DNA of 64,000 nt from Caulobacterales bacterium 32-69-10. GTDB taxonomy: Bacteria > Pseudomonadota > Alphaproteobacteria > Caulobacterales > Caulobacteraceae. The notes beneath the pieces were generated by a model that did no database searches, was not told the DNA's origin, and worked only from the letters and a program-made list of their open reading frames with translations. Both the position numbers and the translations under genes were made by a program. The stretch spans positions 6,924 to 70,923 of the forward strand of contig NCED01000007.1 in NCBI GenBank assembly GCA_002280485.1, given 5' to 3'. This document shows positions 48,531 through 56,824 of the stretch, one piece after another. Every line of letters begins with the position of its first letter. The first letter of the stretch is position 1.

Positions 48531-50366
48531 ATGGCGAACGCGACGGGCGGATACCTGTTCGGCGAGCCGGTGACGCATCCGCCGTTTGGCGTGAAGAGCG
48601 TGCGGATCTGCAATGTCGGGGCGATCGACGACCTGTACCTCGACATCCCGTCCGGAGGCCTTATGGCGATCTACGCCGGGAATGGGGTCGGCAAGACCAC
48701 CGTGCTCGAGAGTATATCGACCCTGGGGCACCTGCCGTGTTTCCCCTCAGTCTCGCTAGGGAAAGCGGTGGAGGACAGCCTGCTGGTGCGTGCGCTCGGC
48801 CACCACGGGGACAAGTCCTCGGCGCTCCTGCCGCTCCTAGACTTGGCGTCGCTGCCTAAGCTCGGCCTGAACATCTGGCTCGAGAAAGTGCGGCCGGGCA
48901 AGAACGCCGGCTACGGATGCATCGAGTTTGAGGTTTTCGACACCCTGGAGGGCGGCGCCGCCGCGACCCATCGGTTCGTGTTGTTCATCTGTTCGGCCGA
49001 ACTGACCGAGCCGGTCGCCCCGACCCTGACCCGTATGCTCTCGCGTGGTCACTTCGACGACCTTGTCGCCGACATCAGCTTCAACGACGACCGGGTGCTG
49101 GGGCACTATGGCCTCATCGTCTACGGCGGCCACGAGCAGATCGGCCAGACCTTCCCAGACTTGGTGCGAAAGCTCGCCAAGGGCAGGACCTTCAGCACCG
49201 TGGAGGAGCGCGAGGGCAAGCTCACGGTGGTCCAGAACCGGCTCGACCTTCCCGATCACCTCGGCCCCCGGTCGGTGTCCTACATCAACACCGATCTAAA
49301 CGACTTCGGGCGGGGCAACGACCTGCGGGAATCGCCGAAGGACCTGAAGCGCGACTTCGGCCTGGAGATGTACGAGCGGCTGAGGATCGAACTGGACCGC
49401 AGCGGCCACTTCAAACACCTGGCGGCGCTGGGCGAGGTCTGCAACCGCGTCCTGTCCACCCCCTACACCCACTACGCCGACCTTAAGGCGATTCCGTCGT
49501 CTTTCCGCCTCAGCGGCCTGCACAGCCTTGATGGTGAAGGGGAATTTGCCGTCGCCGTCGACCGCGAGGACGGCGCGCCGCCGATTCCCATCGAGTTTCT
49601 AAGCGCCGGCGAGAACGAGGTGTTCTTCATCACCCTCATGATGCTGAACCTCACCCGTAACCCGTCGCTCGGTCATTCGATCATCCTGCTCGACGAGCCG
49701 GACCTGCATGTGGCCAACGTCGCCTTGGACCCATTCTTCAAATCCATCCTCGATCTGGCCATTGGGCGCTCCCAGGTGATCCTTAGCAGCCACTCCGCGG
49801 CGCTCTACGAGCACATCCGCCGTCGCTTCCGCCGATCGGAGGATTGCGTGAGGGTGATCTTCCGGCGGGTGCTGCGCGTCGATCCGCTGCAGACCGTCCT
49901 GCGCGCCGAGTTCGACGAGATATTCCTCGGCAAGCTGCGCAGCCTCGGCTTCAGAGGCGGCTTCTGGACCGGCGTCCGGTCGAGGTTCCTGATCAACGCA
50001 GGCTATCACAAGCGGCGCATCGAGTCCCTGTGGGACAAGGAAAGCCAGTTCACCTGGCTCGCCCTCGGCGGCTGGATGGTGGCGACGATCATGGCCGCGG
50101 CTCTGGTGGCCAACGCCGTGCTGAACGACGCAATCAACGATGCCGACCTGTCCGCCGCCTTGCGTAAGGCGTTGTTCTTCGACAAGGAAGCCGCCGCTTA
50201 TCACGACGTCACCCGCGGTCCCCTGATCGGCAGTCTGATCGCCGTGTTCGGCCCCCTGCTGGGCCTGATGCTGTTCCGCGTGTATCGGCACAGGCAGCAC
50301 AAGCGCATGCTGGGCGAGGTCCGCGAGAAGTATCAGCGGCATGCGAGCGGAGCGTCCGGCACATAG
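48531..50366 (+). CDS. AAA (ABC/SMC-like) ATPase with two C-terminal membrane helices
   Basis: A 611-residue protein. Walker A is AGNGVGKTT (49-57) in a DIPSGGLMAIYAGNGVGKTT context; after a 300-residue insert come the signature FLSAGENE (356-363), Walker B SIILLDEPD (383-391) and the switch His421 in ILSSHSA, an AAA_21/OLD-like order. Two hydrophobic helices (about 509-531 and 565-583) near the C-terminus would anchor it in the inner membrane. No nuclease domain (such as TOPRIM) follows. Less biased codon use, with several CTA leucines, suggests transfer. ATG 48531 is chosen over 48489. Role unknown; defence is one possibility. Confidence 0.7.
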   Translation: MANATGGYLFGEPVTHPPFGVKSVRICNVGAIDDLYLDIPSGGLMAIYAGNGVGKTTVLESISTLGHLPCFPSVSLGKAVEDSLLVRALGHHGDKSSALLPLLDLASLPKLGLNIWLEKVRPGKNAGYGCIEFEVFDTLEGGAAATHRFVLFICSAELTEPVAPTLTRMLSRGHFDDLVADISFNDDRVLGHYGLIVYGGHEQIGQTFPDLVRKLAKGRTFSTVEEREGKLTVVQNRLDLPDHLGPRSVSYINTDLNDFGRGNDLRESPKDLKRDFGLEMYERLRIELDRSGHFKHLAALGEVCNRVLSTPYTHYADLKAIPSSFRLSGLHSLDGEGEFAVAVDREDGAPPIPIEFLSAGENEVFFITLMMLNLTRNPSLGHSIILLDEPDLHVANVALDPFFKSILDLAIGRSQVILSSHSAALYEHIRRRFRRSEDCVRVIFRRVLRVDPLQTVLRAEFDEIFLGKLRSLGFRGGFWTGVRSRFLINAGYHKRRIESLWDKESQFTWLALGGWMVATIMAAALVANAVLNDAINDADLSAALRKALFFDKEAAAYHDVTRGPLIGSLIAVFGPLLGLMLFRVYRHRQHKRMLGEVREKYQRHASGASGT

Positions 50367-50427
50367 GCGGTCTCGCTTCCGCCCTCGTTTGCGGCTAGCA
50401 GGCGTCCAGAACGGCGGGAGCGACCCC

Positions 50428-51525
50428 TTGGCTTGGCTTTTCTGGATCGTTGCGGGACTTCTGGCCGCGGGGGCCGCGGCCCTGGTGGGGTTGCGGGCCA
50501 AGGCCGCCGCGCGCGCCGCCGACGGCGCCGAGGACCCGGCGCTCGGCGTCTACCGCCGTCAGCTGTCCGAGATCGACGACCTCGCCGCCCGCGGCCTGCT
50601 CGGGCCCGAGGAGCATCGCGCCGCCTTCGCCGAATCCGGCCGCCGGCTGCTGGCCGAGAGCGACCGCGCCGCCGTCGGCGAGGTGGCCGGGACGGCCGCG
50701 CCGCGCCGGCTGATCCTGGCCGCGGTGGCCGCCGCCCTCGTGGCCGCGCTCGGCCTCTATGTCGCGCTGGGCTCGCCCGGCGCGCCGGACCAGCCCTACG
50801 GCGCGCGCCTGGCGGCCTGGCGCAGCGGCGATCCCAGCCAGCTGAAAGCCTCCGAAATGGCCGCCGTGCTGAGAAGCCTGACGCGCCAGCGCCCGAACGA
50901 TCCGCAAGGCTTCGAATATCTCGCCAGGGCCAGCCTGGCCGCCGACGACCCGGTCGCCGCCGTCGAGGCCCTGCGCACCGCCATCCGCCTGTCGCCGCGC
51001 AACGCCGAGCTGCGGGCCATGCTGGGCGAGGCCCTGACGGCCGCCTCCGAGGACGGCTCGACGCCCCCCGCCGCCCTGGACGCCTTCCGCCAGGCCGTGG
51101 CGCTCGATCCGCAGAACCTGGCCGCCCGGTTCTTCCTCGCCCGCGCTCAGGTCGACGCGGGAGACGTCGCCGGCGGGGTCGCCGCCTGGCGGGCGATGCA
51201 GCAGGGCATGGCGGCGGACGATCCGCGCCGCCTGATGCTCGACGCCGAGATCGCCAAGGCCGCCGCCGGTCCCCAGGCCCAGGCCATCGCCCAGGCCGGC
51301 GCGCCCGAGCAGGCGCAGTTCATCCGCAACATGGTGGCGGGCCTCGCCGCCCGGCTGGAGACCGCCCCCGACGATCCCGACGGCTGGGCACGGCTGGTCC
51401 GCGCCTATGGCGTGCTTGGCGACAAGCCGGCTCAGACAGCGGCCCTCGACCGCGCCCGCAAGGCCCTGGCCGGCCGTCCGGCCGACCTCGCCAAGGTGGA
51501 GGCCGAGGCGAACGCAGGGCGATAG
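50428..51525 (+). CDS. ccmI: c-type cytochrome biogenesis protein CcmI/CycH
   Basis: A 365-residue membrane protein that chaperones apocytochrome c for heme ligation. The N-terminus has two helices (LAWLFWIVAGLLAAGAAALV; LILAAVAAALVAALGLYVAL) around a cytoplasmic leucine-zipper-like loop (YRRQLSEIDDLAARGLLGPE), and the periplasmic C-terminal part is TPR (DPQGFEYLARASLAADDPVA, NLAARFFLARAQVDAGDVAG). TTG 50428 has GGGAG seven bases upstream and fits the family start; the frame opens at 50341. It is first of the cycHJKL set but is separated from ccmE by the antitoxin gene and a repeat. Confidence 0.88.
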   Translation: MAWLFWIVAGLLAAGAAALVGLRAKAAARAADGAEDPALGVYRRQLSEIDDLAARGLLGPEEHRAAFAESGRRLLAESDRAAVGEVAGTAAPRRLILAAVAAALVAALGLYVALGSPGAPDQPYGARLAAWRSGDPSQLKASEMAAVLRSLTRQRPNDPQGFEYLARASLAADDPVAAVEALRTAIRLSPRNAELRAMLGEALTAASEDGSTPPAALDAFRQAVALDPQNLAARFFLARAQVDAGDVAGGVAAWRAMQQGMAADDPRRLMLDAEIAKAAAGPQAQAIAQAGAPEQAQFIRNMVAGLAARLETAPDDPDGWARLVRAYGVLGDKPAQTAALDRARKALAGRPADLAKVEAEANAGR

Positions 51526-51576
51526 CATTTCCAGCGATTTTGATGCGATCATCCGCGCCGGTCTGGCGGAGCATTC

Positions 51577-51825
51577 ATGCGCACCACACTCGTCCTGGAC
51601 GGAGATCTCTCCTGGACGGAGATCTCTCCTGGACGGAGATCTCTCCTGGACGGAGATCTCTTCGCCAAGGCCCAGTCGCTGACCGGGCTGAGCCGGAAGT
51701 CCGCCCTTGTAAGAGAGGCGCTTGTTGCGCTGATCGAACGTGAAAGCGCCTTGCGCCTGGCTCAGCTCGGCGGCTCCAAACCGGGCCTGGTGGTGGTGCA
51801 GCGGCGGAGCCCACACTCAGTGTAA
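51577..51825 (+). CDS. VapB-like antitoxin (DUF2191 type) with repeat expansion, no toxin
   Basis: An 82-residue protein. The family form reads MRTTLVLD-DDLFAKAQ-LTGLSRKSALVREAL; here the N-terminus MRTTLVLDGDL is followed by 17 extra residues (SWTEISPGRRSLLDGDL) before FAKAQSLTGLSRKSALVREA. The extra residues come exactly from three additional copies of a 17-base tandem repeat. GGAG six bases before the ATG supports translation. The PIN-domain toxin VapC, which normally starts right after, is absent: a palindromic repeat follows instead. The gene interrupts the cycHJKL operon. Confidence 0.75.
   Translation: MRTTLVLDGDLSWTEISPGRRSLLDGDLFAKAQSLTGLSRKSALVREALVALIERESALRLAQLGGSKPGLVVVQRRSPHSV
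51594..51661 (+). repeat. four perfect 17-base tandem repeats inside the antitoxin gene
   Basis: The unit CCTGGACGGAGATCTCT occurs four times without change (51594, 51611, 51628, 51645). Since 17 is not a multiple of three, one or four copies keep the frame, whereas two or three copies break it. The unit contains the palindrome GAGATCTC. Confidence 0.95.
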
Positions 51826-51852
51826 TTCACGGGGGTGTCGCTCTATCGCTCT

Positions 51853-51969
51853 GCGTCCTTCGAGACGCCGGATTTCATCCGGCTCCTCAGGATGACGAGC
51901 GTGGGCGGGCTGCATAAACTTTCGTCATGCTGAGGAGCGCGAGCGTAGCTTGCGCGTCTCGAAGCACGC
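51853..51969. repeat. inverted pair of a dispersed palindromic repeat
   Basis: The left unit runs GCGTCCTTCGAGACGCCGGA to GGATGACGA (51853-51898); the right unit starts TCGTCATGCTGAGGAGCGCG and ends TCTCGAAGCACGC (about 51922-51969) in opposite orientation. The same unit class is seen singly at 25261. It fills much of the 284-base gap between the antitoxin and ccmE; the remaining about 140 bases hold no clear feature beyond a weak promoter-like TATGCT near 52079. Confidence 0.75.
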
Positions 51970-52109
51970 ACGGATTTCCGCAACGCTCCCTGTCGCGCAG
52001 AGACTGGACCTTTCCGCGGCGCTATAGCCTTGACGCCCAGCCATCATGGCGCCGCTTTGGTCCGGCTCTTGGGACCGGTATGCTGCGCGCTCATTGAACG
52101 GACCGCCCC

Positions 52110-52574
52110 ATGTCGCTGTTGCCCAAGTCCAAGAAGGCCCGCCGCCGGCTGATGGCGGTCGCCGTCGCCGCGCCGATCCTGGCTTTGGCGGTGGGACTGT
52201 CGCTGTACGCCATGGGCGACGCGGCGGTGTTCTTCTATTCGCCGTCCGACGCCAAGGCCAAGAACGTGCCGGCGGGCAAGGTGGTGCGCATCGGCGGCCT
52301 GGTGCAGCCGGGCAGCGTGAAAAAGCATTCCGACGGCCGGGTCGAGTTCGCGGTGACCGACAACGTGGCCGTCGCCCCGATCAGCTATCAGGGCGACCTG
52401 CCGGACCTGTTCCGCGAGGGGCAGGGCATCGTGGCCCAGGGTTCGTTCGACGGGGCCGGGGTGTTCGAGGCCCGCGAGGTCCTGGCCAAGCACGACGAAA
52501 AGTACATGCCCAAGGAAGTGTCCGACGCCCTGAAGAAGTCGGGCGAGTGGAACCGGGGCGTCGCTAATCCATGA
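52110..52574 (+). CDS. ccmE: cytochrome c-type biogenesis heme chaperone CcmE/CycJ
   Basis: A 154-residue periplasmic heme chaperone anchored by one N-terminal helix (LMAVAVAAPILALAVGLSLY). The OB-fold includes VRIGGLVQPGSV and VEFAVTDN; the covalent heme ligand His128 lies in AKHDEKYMP, with Tyr132 four residues on, exactly as in the family. Its stop overlaps the ccmF start (ATGA). Confidence 0.95.
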   Translation: MSLLPKSKKARRRLMAVAVAAPILALAVGLSLYAMGDAAVFFYSPSDAKAKNVPAGKVVRIGGLVQPGSVKKHSDGRVEFAVTDNVAVAPISYQGDLPDLFREGQGIVAQGSFDGAGVFEAREVLAKHDEKYMPKEVSDALKKSGEWNRGVANP

Positions 52575-54568
52575 TCGCTGAACTGGGCGCCTTCGCCCTC
52601 ATCCTCGCCCTCGCCCTGTCGGCGCTGCAGGTCGGACTTTCGGTCATGGCCCGGATCCGTCACGACGCCGCGCTGCGCGGCGCGGGCGAGGGGGCCGCCG
52701 CCGCCGCCTTCGCGGCCACCGCGGTCGCCTTCTTCGCCCTGATGTACGCCTTCGTCACCTCGGACTTCTCGGTCGCCAACGTGGCGGCCAACTCGCACAC
52801 CGACAAGCCGTTGCTCTACAAGGTGGCGGCCGTCTGGGGCAGCCACGAGGGCTCGATGCTGCTGTGGTGCCTGGCCCTGACTGGCTTCGGCGCGGCCGTG
52901 GCCCTGGCGGGCCGCAGCCTGCCGGCGGGGCTGAAGGCCGTGACGCTCGCCACTCAGGGCGGGCTGCAGCTGCTCTTCGTCGGCTACACCGCCCTGGCCT
53001 CGAACCCGTTCCTGCGGGTGGCCGCGCCGCCCGTCGAGGGCCGCTCGCTCAATCCGATCCTGCAGGACCCGTTCCTGGCCATCCACCCGCCGTTCCTCTA
53101 CGCGGGCTATGTCGGCTTCTCGGTGGTGTTCTCCTTCGCCGTCGCCGCCCTGGTCGAGGGCCGGGTCGACGCCGCCTGGGCCCGCTGGGTCCGGCCCTGG
53201 ACCCTGGCCGCCTGGAGCCTGCTCACCGTCGGCATCACCCTGGGCTCGTTCTGGGCCTACTACGAGCTCGGCTGGGGCGGCTGGTGGTTCTGGGACCCGG
53301 TGGAGAACGCCTCCTTCATGCCCTGGCTGGTGGGGTCGGCCCTGCTCCACTCGGCGATCGTCACCGAAAAGCGCGGCGCCCTGGCCGGGTGGACGGTGTT
53401 CCTGTCCCTGGCCGCCTTCACCTTCTCCATGCTGGGCGCCTTCCTGGTCCGCTCGGGCGTGCTGACCTCCGTCCACGCCTTCGCCGTCGATCCCACGCGG
53501 GGCATCCTGCTGCTGATCATCCTCGGGGTCGCGGCCGGCGCCGGCTTCACCCTCTTCGCCTGGCGCGCGCCCAAGCTGGCTCCCGGCGGGCTGTTCTCGC
53601 CGGTCAGCCGCGAAGGCGCCCTGGTGCTCAACAACCTCTTCCTCGCCGCCGCAGCGGTGACGGTGGCCTTAGGGACTCTCTATCCCCTGGTCCGACAGGC
53701 CCTGACCGGCGAAGCCATCTCGGTCGGCGCCCCCTATTTCATGCTGACCTTCGCGCCCCTGATGGCGGCCTGCCTGCTGATCCTGCCGATCGGCCCCCTG
53801 CTGTCCTGGAAGCGGGGCGATCTGCCCGGCGCCCTGCAGCGCCTGTGGATCGCCGCCCTGACAGCCCTGGCCGTCGGCGCCGCCTCGTGGTTCCTGGCCA
53901 GCCCGAAGAAGGCCATGGCCTCGCTGGGCCTCGTCCTCGGGGCGTGGCTGATCGCCGGCTCGCTCGCGGAGGTCGCCGCCCGGGCCCAGGTCGGCAAGGC
54001 CAGCCTGGCCGAGGTCGGCCGGCGCCTGCGGGGCCTGCCGCGCGGGGCCTGGGGCATGACCCTGGCCCACATCGGCCTCGGCGTGTTCGTCCTGGGCGCC
54101 TGTGTCGAGACCGCCTGGAAGCAGGAGGCGGCCCTTAGCCTGTCGCCGGGCCAGTCGATCCGCGTCGGCGCCTTCACCCTGACCCTCGACTCCGTGGTGG
54201 CCGCCCCCGGCCCCAACTACGAGGCCGAGCGCGCCATCCTCACCGTGCGCGGGCCCGGCGGCGTCACCCAGATGGCCCCGGAACGCCGCTTCTATCCCAC
54301 CAATCGCCAGACCACCTCGCAGGTGGCGATCCAGCGCCACGGGGTCAGCGACCTCTATGTGGTGCTTGGGGAGGAGCGCGCCGGCGGCGAGGGCAAGCCG
54401 GCCTGGCTGGTGCGGGCGTTCTGGAACCCGTGGGCGCGGATGATCTTCGGCGGGCCGCTGCTGATGGCCCTGGGGGGGCTCGTCTCCCTGTCCGACCGGC
54501 GCCTGCGCATCGCCGCCGGCCGCCGGGCCGCGGCGCCGGTCACGGCGGCGGCGAGCCCCGCCGAATGA
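52571..54568 (+). CDS. ccmF: heme lyase subunit CcmF/CycK
   Basis: A 665-residue polytopic membrane protein that attaches heme to apocytochrome c. The WWD heme-handling motif is visible in GWGGWWFWDPVENASFMPWL, and the flanking conserved His residues are in WGSHEGSMLLW and SALLHSAIVTEKRGAL. About 14-15 helices are predicted by eye. It overlaps both ccmE and ccmH by four bases, so the three are translationally coupled. Confidence 0.95.
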   Translation: MIAELGAFALILALALSALQVGLSVMARIRHDAALRGAGEGAAAAAFAATAVAFFALMYAFVTSDFSVANVAANSHTDKPLLYKVAAVWGSHEGSMLLWCLALTGFGAAVALAGRSLPAGLKAVTLATQGGLQLLFVGYTALASNPFLRVAAPPVEGRSLNPILQDPFLAIHPPFLYAGYVGFSVVFSFAVAALVEGRVDAAWARWVRPWTLAAWSLLTVGITLGSFWAYYELGWGGWWFWDPVENASFMPWLVGSALLHSAIVTEKRGALAGWTVFLSLAAFTFSMLGAFLVRSGVLTSVHAFAVDPTRGILLLIILGVAAGAGFTLFAWRAPKLAPGGLFSPVSREGALVLNNLFLAAAAVTVALGTLYPLVRQALTGEAISVGAPYFMLTFAPLMAACLLILPIGPLLSWKRGDLPGALQRLWIAALTALAVGAASWFLASPKKAMASLGLVLGAWLIAGSLAEVAARAQVGKASLAEVGRRLRGLPRGAWGMTLAHIGLGVFVLGACVETAWKQEAALSLSPGQSIRVGAFTLTLDSVVAAPGPNYEAERAILTVRGPGGVTQMAPERRFYPTNRQTTSQVAIQRHGVSDLYVVLGEERAGGEGKPAWLVRAFWNPWARMIFGGPLLMALGGLVSLSDRRLRIAAGRRAAAPVTAAASPAE

Positions 54569-55065
54569 GGATGCTGCGCGGCCTGATCCTCGCCGCCGCC
54601 GCGGTGGTCGTCATGGGCGCGGCCTCCGCCGACCCGGCCGAGCGCCTCGCCGACCCGGCCCAGGAGGCGCGGGCGCGGGCCCTGTTCCGCGAGGTGCGCT
54701 GCCTCGTCTGCCAGAACGAGTCCATCGATGACAGCGGCGCCGACCTAGCCGAGGACCTGCGCAAGGTCGTGCGTCAGCAGATCGCCCAGGGGCGCAGCGA
54801 CGCGCAAGTGCGCGCCTTCCTCACCGACCGGTACGGCGAGTTCGTGTTGTTCAAGCCACGCTTCTCCGCCGGCAACGCGGCTCTTTGGCTGACCCCCTTC
54901 GCCATCGTGGGGGTGGGCGGGGCGCTGCTCCTCGCCTTCCGCCGCAGGAGCCCGGCGTTGGAGGCGCCCCTGACCGAAGACGAAGCGGAACGTCTCTCTG
55001 TCGTCACACATTCCGACCCGGTGGCCACGGTTCCGCCGCATGCCGGCCCAACGAATGCGCCTTAG
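54565..55065 (+). CDS. ccmH: cytochrome c biogenesis thiol-reductase CcmH/CycL
   Basis: A 166-residue CcmH. A signal peptide (LILAAAAVVVMGAASA) precedes the redox motif VRCLVCQNESI, which reduces the apocytochrome CxxCH thiols; a C-terminal helix (ALWLTPFAIVGVGGALLLAF) anchors it. ATG 54565 overlaps the ccmF stop; a second ATG lies two codons later. ccmG is not in this operon, which is normal for the cycHJKL arrangement where ccmABCDG lie elsewhere. Confidence 0.92.
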   Translation: MRMLRGLILAAAAVVVMGAASADPAERLADPAQEARARALFREVRCLVCQNESIDDSGADLAEDLRKVVRQQIAQGRSDAQVRAFLTDRYGEFVLFKPRFSAGNAALWLTPFAIVGVGGALLLAFRRRSPALEAPLTEDEAERLSVVTHSDPVATVPPHAGPTNAP

Positions 55066-55211
55066 TGATGATTTGGGATGACCCAGCCCCTGGCGAACCG
55101 CTTCGCCATACCTAGGTCTCGGTCGATGTTTAAATCTGGAAATCAGAGGCCGCCCGGCCCAAGGTGACCGCAAAGCGCCTAACAACCAGGGCCGTAACGA
55201 GGAACAACCTG

Positions 55212-56647
55212 ATGAAGTTGAAAAGAAGAGGGTTCGTCGCCGGCGCCTCCAGCGCGTGGCGCCCGCGGTGGTCTCGATCGACGTGACCTCGCGGCGGACC
55301 GGCCCCGCCGCGGCGCAGGGTCTGCAGATTCCCGGCCTGCCCCCGGGCTTCCCCTTCGTCCTGCCGGGCCAACCGGGCCAGGACGACGACGAGGACGGCA
55401 GCCCGACCCAGCCCCGCGGCAACGGCCAGCCCAACCTGCCCGACGCCCAGGCCACCGGCTCCGGCTTCTTCATCTCGGCCGACGGCTATATCGTCACCAA
55501 CAACCACGTCGTCGAGAACGCCACCACCATCAAGGTCCGCCTCAACGACAAGCGTGAGCTCACCGCTCGCCTGATCGGCCGCGACGAGAACACCGACCTG
55601 GCCGTCATCAAGGTCGATGGCGGGCGCAACTTCCCATTCGTGAACTTCGAGAACGACGCCAAGCCGCGGGTCGGCGACTGGGTCATCGCGGTCGGCAACC
55701 CGTTCAACCTGGGCGGCACGGCCACCGCGGGGATCATCTCGGCCTATGGCCGCGACATCGGCGACTCGTTCGTCGACTACCTGCAGATCGACGCGCCGAT
55801 CAACCGGGGCAACTCGGGCGGGCCGACCTTCGACGTCTATGGCCGTGTGGTCGGCGTCAATACGGCGATCTTTTCGCCGTCGGGCGGCTCGGTGGGCATC
55901 GGCTTCGCGGTTCCGGCCGAGATCGCGGACTCCATCACCAAGCAGCTGATCTCCAGCGGGAAGGTGACCCGCGGCTACCTCGGCGTCACCATCCAGGACG
56001 TCTCGACCGAGATCGCCGAGAGCCTGGGCATCCCCGCCAAGCAGGGCGCGATGGTCAACGACATCGTCGACGGCGGCCCGGCCGAGAAGGGCGGCGTGAT
56101 GGCCGGCGACGTGATCATGAAGGTCAACGGCAAGGACATCACCTCGGCGTCCAGCCTCACCCGCGAGGTGGCGGTCGCCAAGGCCGGGGACACCATCCGG
56201 CTCGAGGTTCTGCGGAGCGGCCGTAGGGTCCAGCTTCAGGTCGTCTCCGGCGTTCGCCCCAACGAATCGGCCCTGAATACCTCCGGCGAGGGCGGCCCGA
56301 ATCAAGGGGAACCGAGCCGTCCGCAGATCGACCGCACCAATGTGCTGGGCATGGGCCTGGTGCCCCTCGACGAGGCGGCCCGGCGCCGGTTGGGCGTCCG
56401 GGCGGGCGTAAACGGGGTGGCTGTGGACACTGTCCAGACCAACTCGATCGCCGGTCGGGCGGGCCTGCGTCGCGGCGACGTGATCGAGCGGGTCGGCGAC
56501 AAGGCGGCGACTTCGCCGGCCGACGTCTCGGCGGCGGTCGAGGCCGCCAAGGCGGCCAAGAAGCCGGTGCTGCTGCTGATCAACCGCAACGGCCGGCCCC
56601 AGTTCCTCGGCCTCAAGACCACCGAAGACGCCCCGGCCACGCCGTAG
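55212..56647 (+). pseudogene. degP: Do-like serine protease DegP, signal sequence out of frame
   Basis: A periplasmic protease/chaperone. From 55256 an intact frame encodes the whole protease and both PDZ domains: His84 in TNNHVVEN, Asp114 in DENTDLAVIKV, Ser187 in NRGNSGGP, PDZ1 from GYLGVTIQDVS, PDZ2 from VLGMGLVPLDEAA. The expected start, ATG 55212 with GAGGA eight bases upstream, opens MKLKRRGFVAGAS in a different frame, which then runs into unrelated residues. The hydrophobic part of the signal peptide and the linker before QRVAPAVVSIDV are missing. So a deletion with frame change has uncoupled export signal and enzyme. Initiation at GTG 55256 would leave the protein cytoplasmic. Confidence 0.7.
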
Positions 56648-56824
56648 CGGCAGGCGTATCGGATCGAGATCGGGCGGGGCCTCGCGGCTCCGCCCTTTTT
56701 CTTGCGGGCGGGCTTCGTGCAGATCGCCCGGCGCACGTACAGTGAACCTGAGGGCGTCCCGTCACGGGGCGGCTCGCGGTTTGCGGCCCGAGGCGCTACA
56801 ACCCCCGGGAACGGGAGAAGACGA

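Noticed and set aside
48531..50366. OLD-family nuclease or Gabija-type GajA
   Set aside because: ATPase motifs fit loosely, but no TOPRIM nuclease motif follows; two membrane helices are found instead.
51594..51661. Short CRISPR-like repeat array
   Set aside because: The 17-base units are directly adjacent without spacers and lie inside a coding frame; no cas gene is near.
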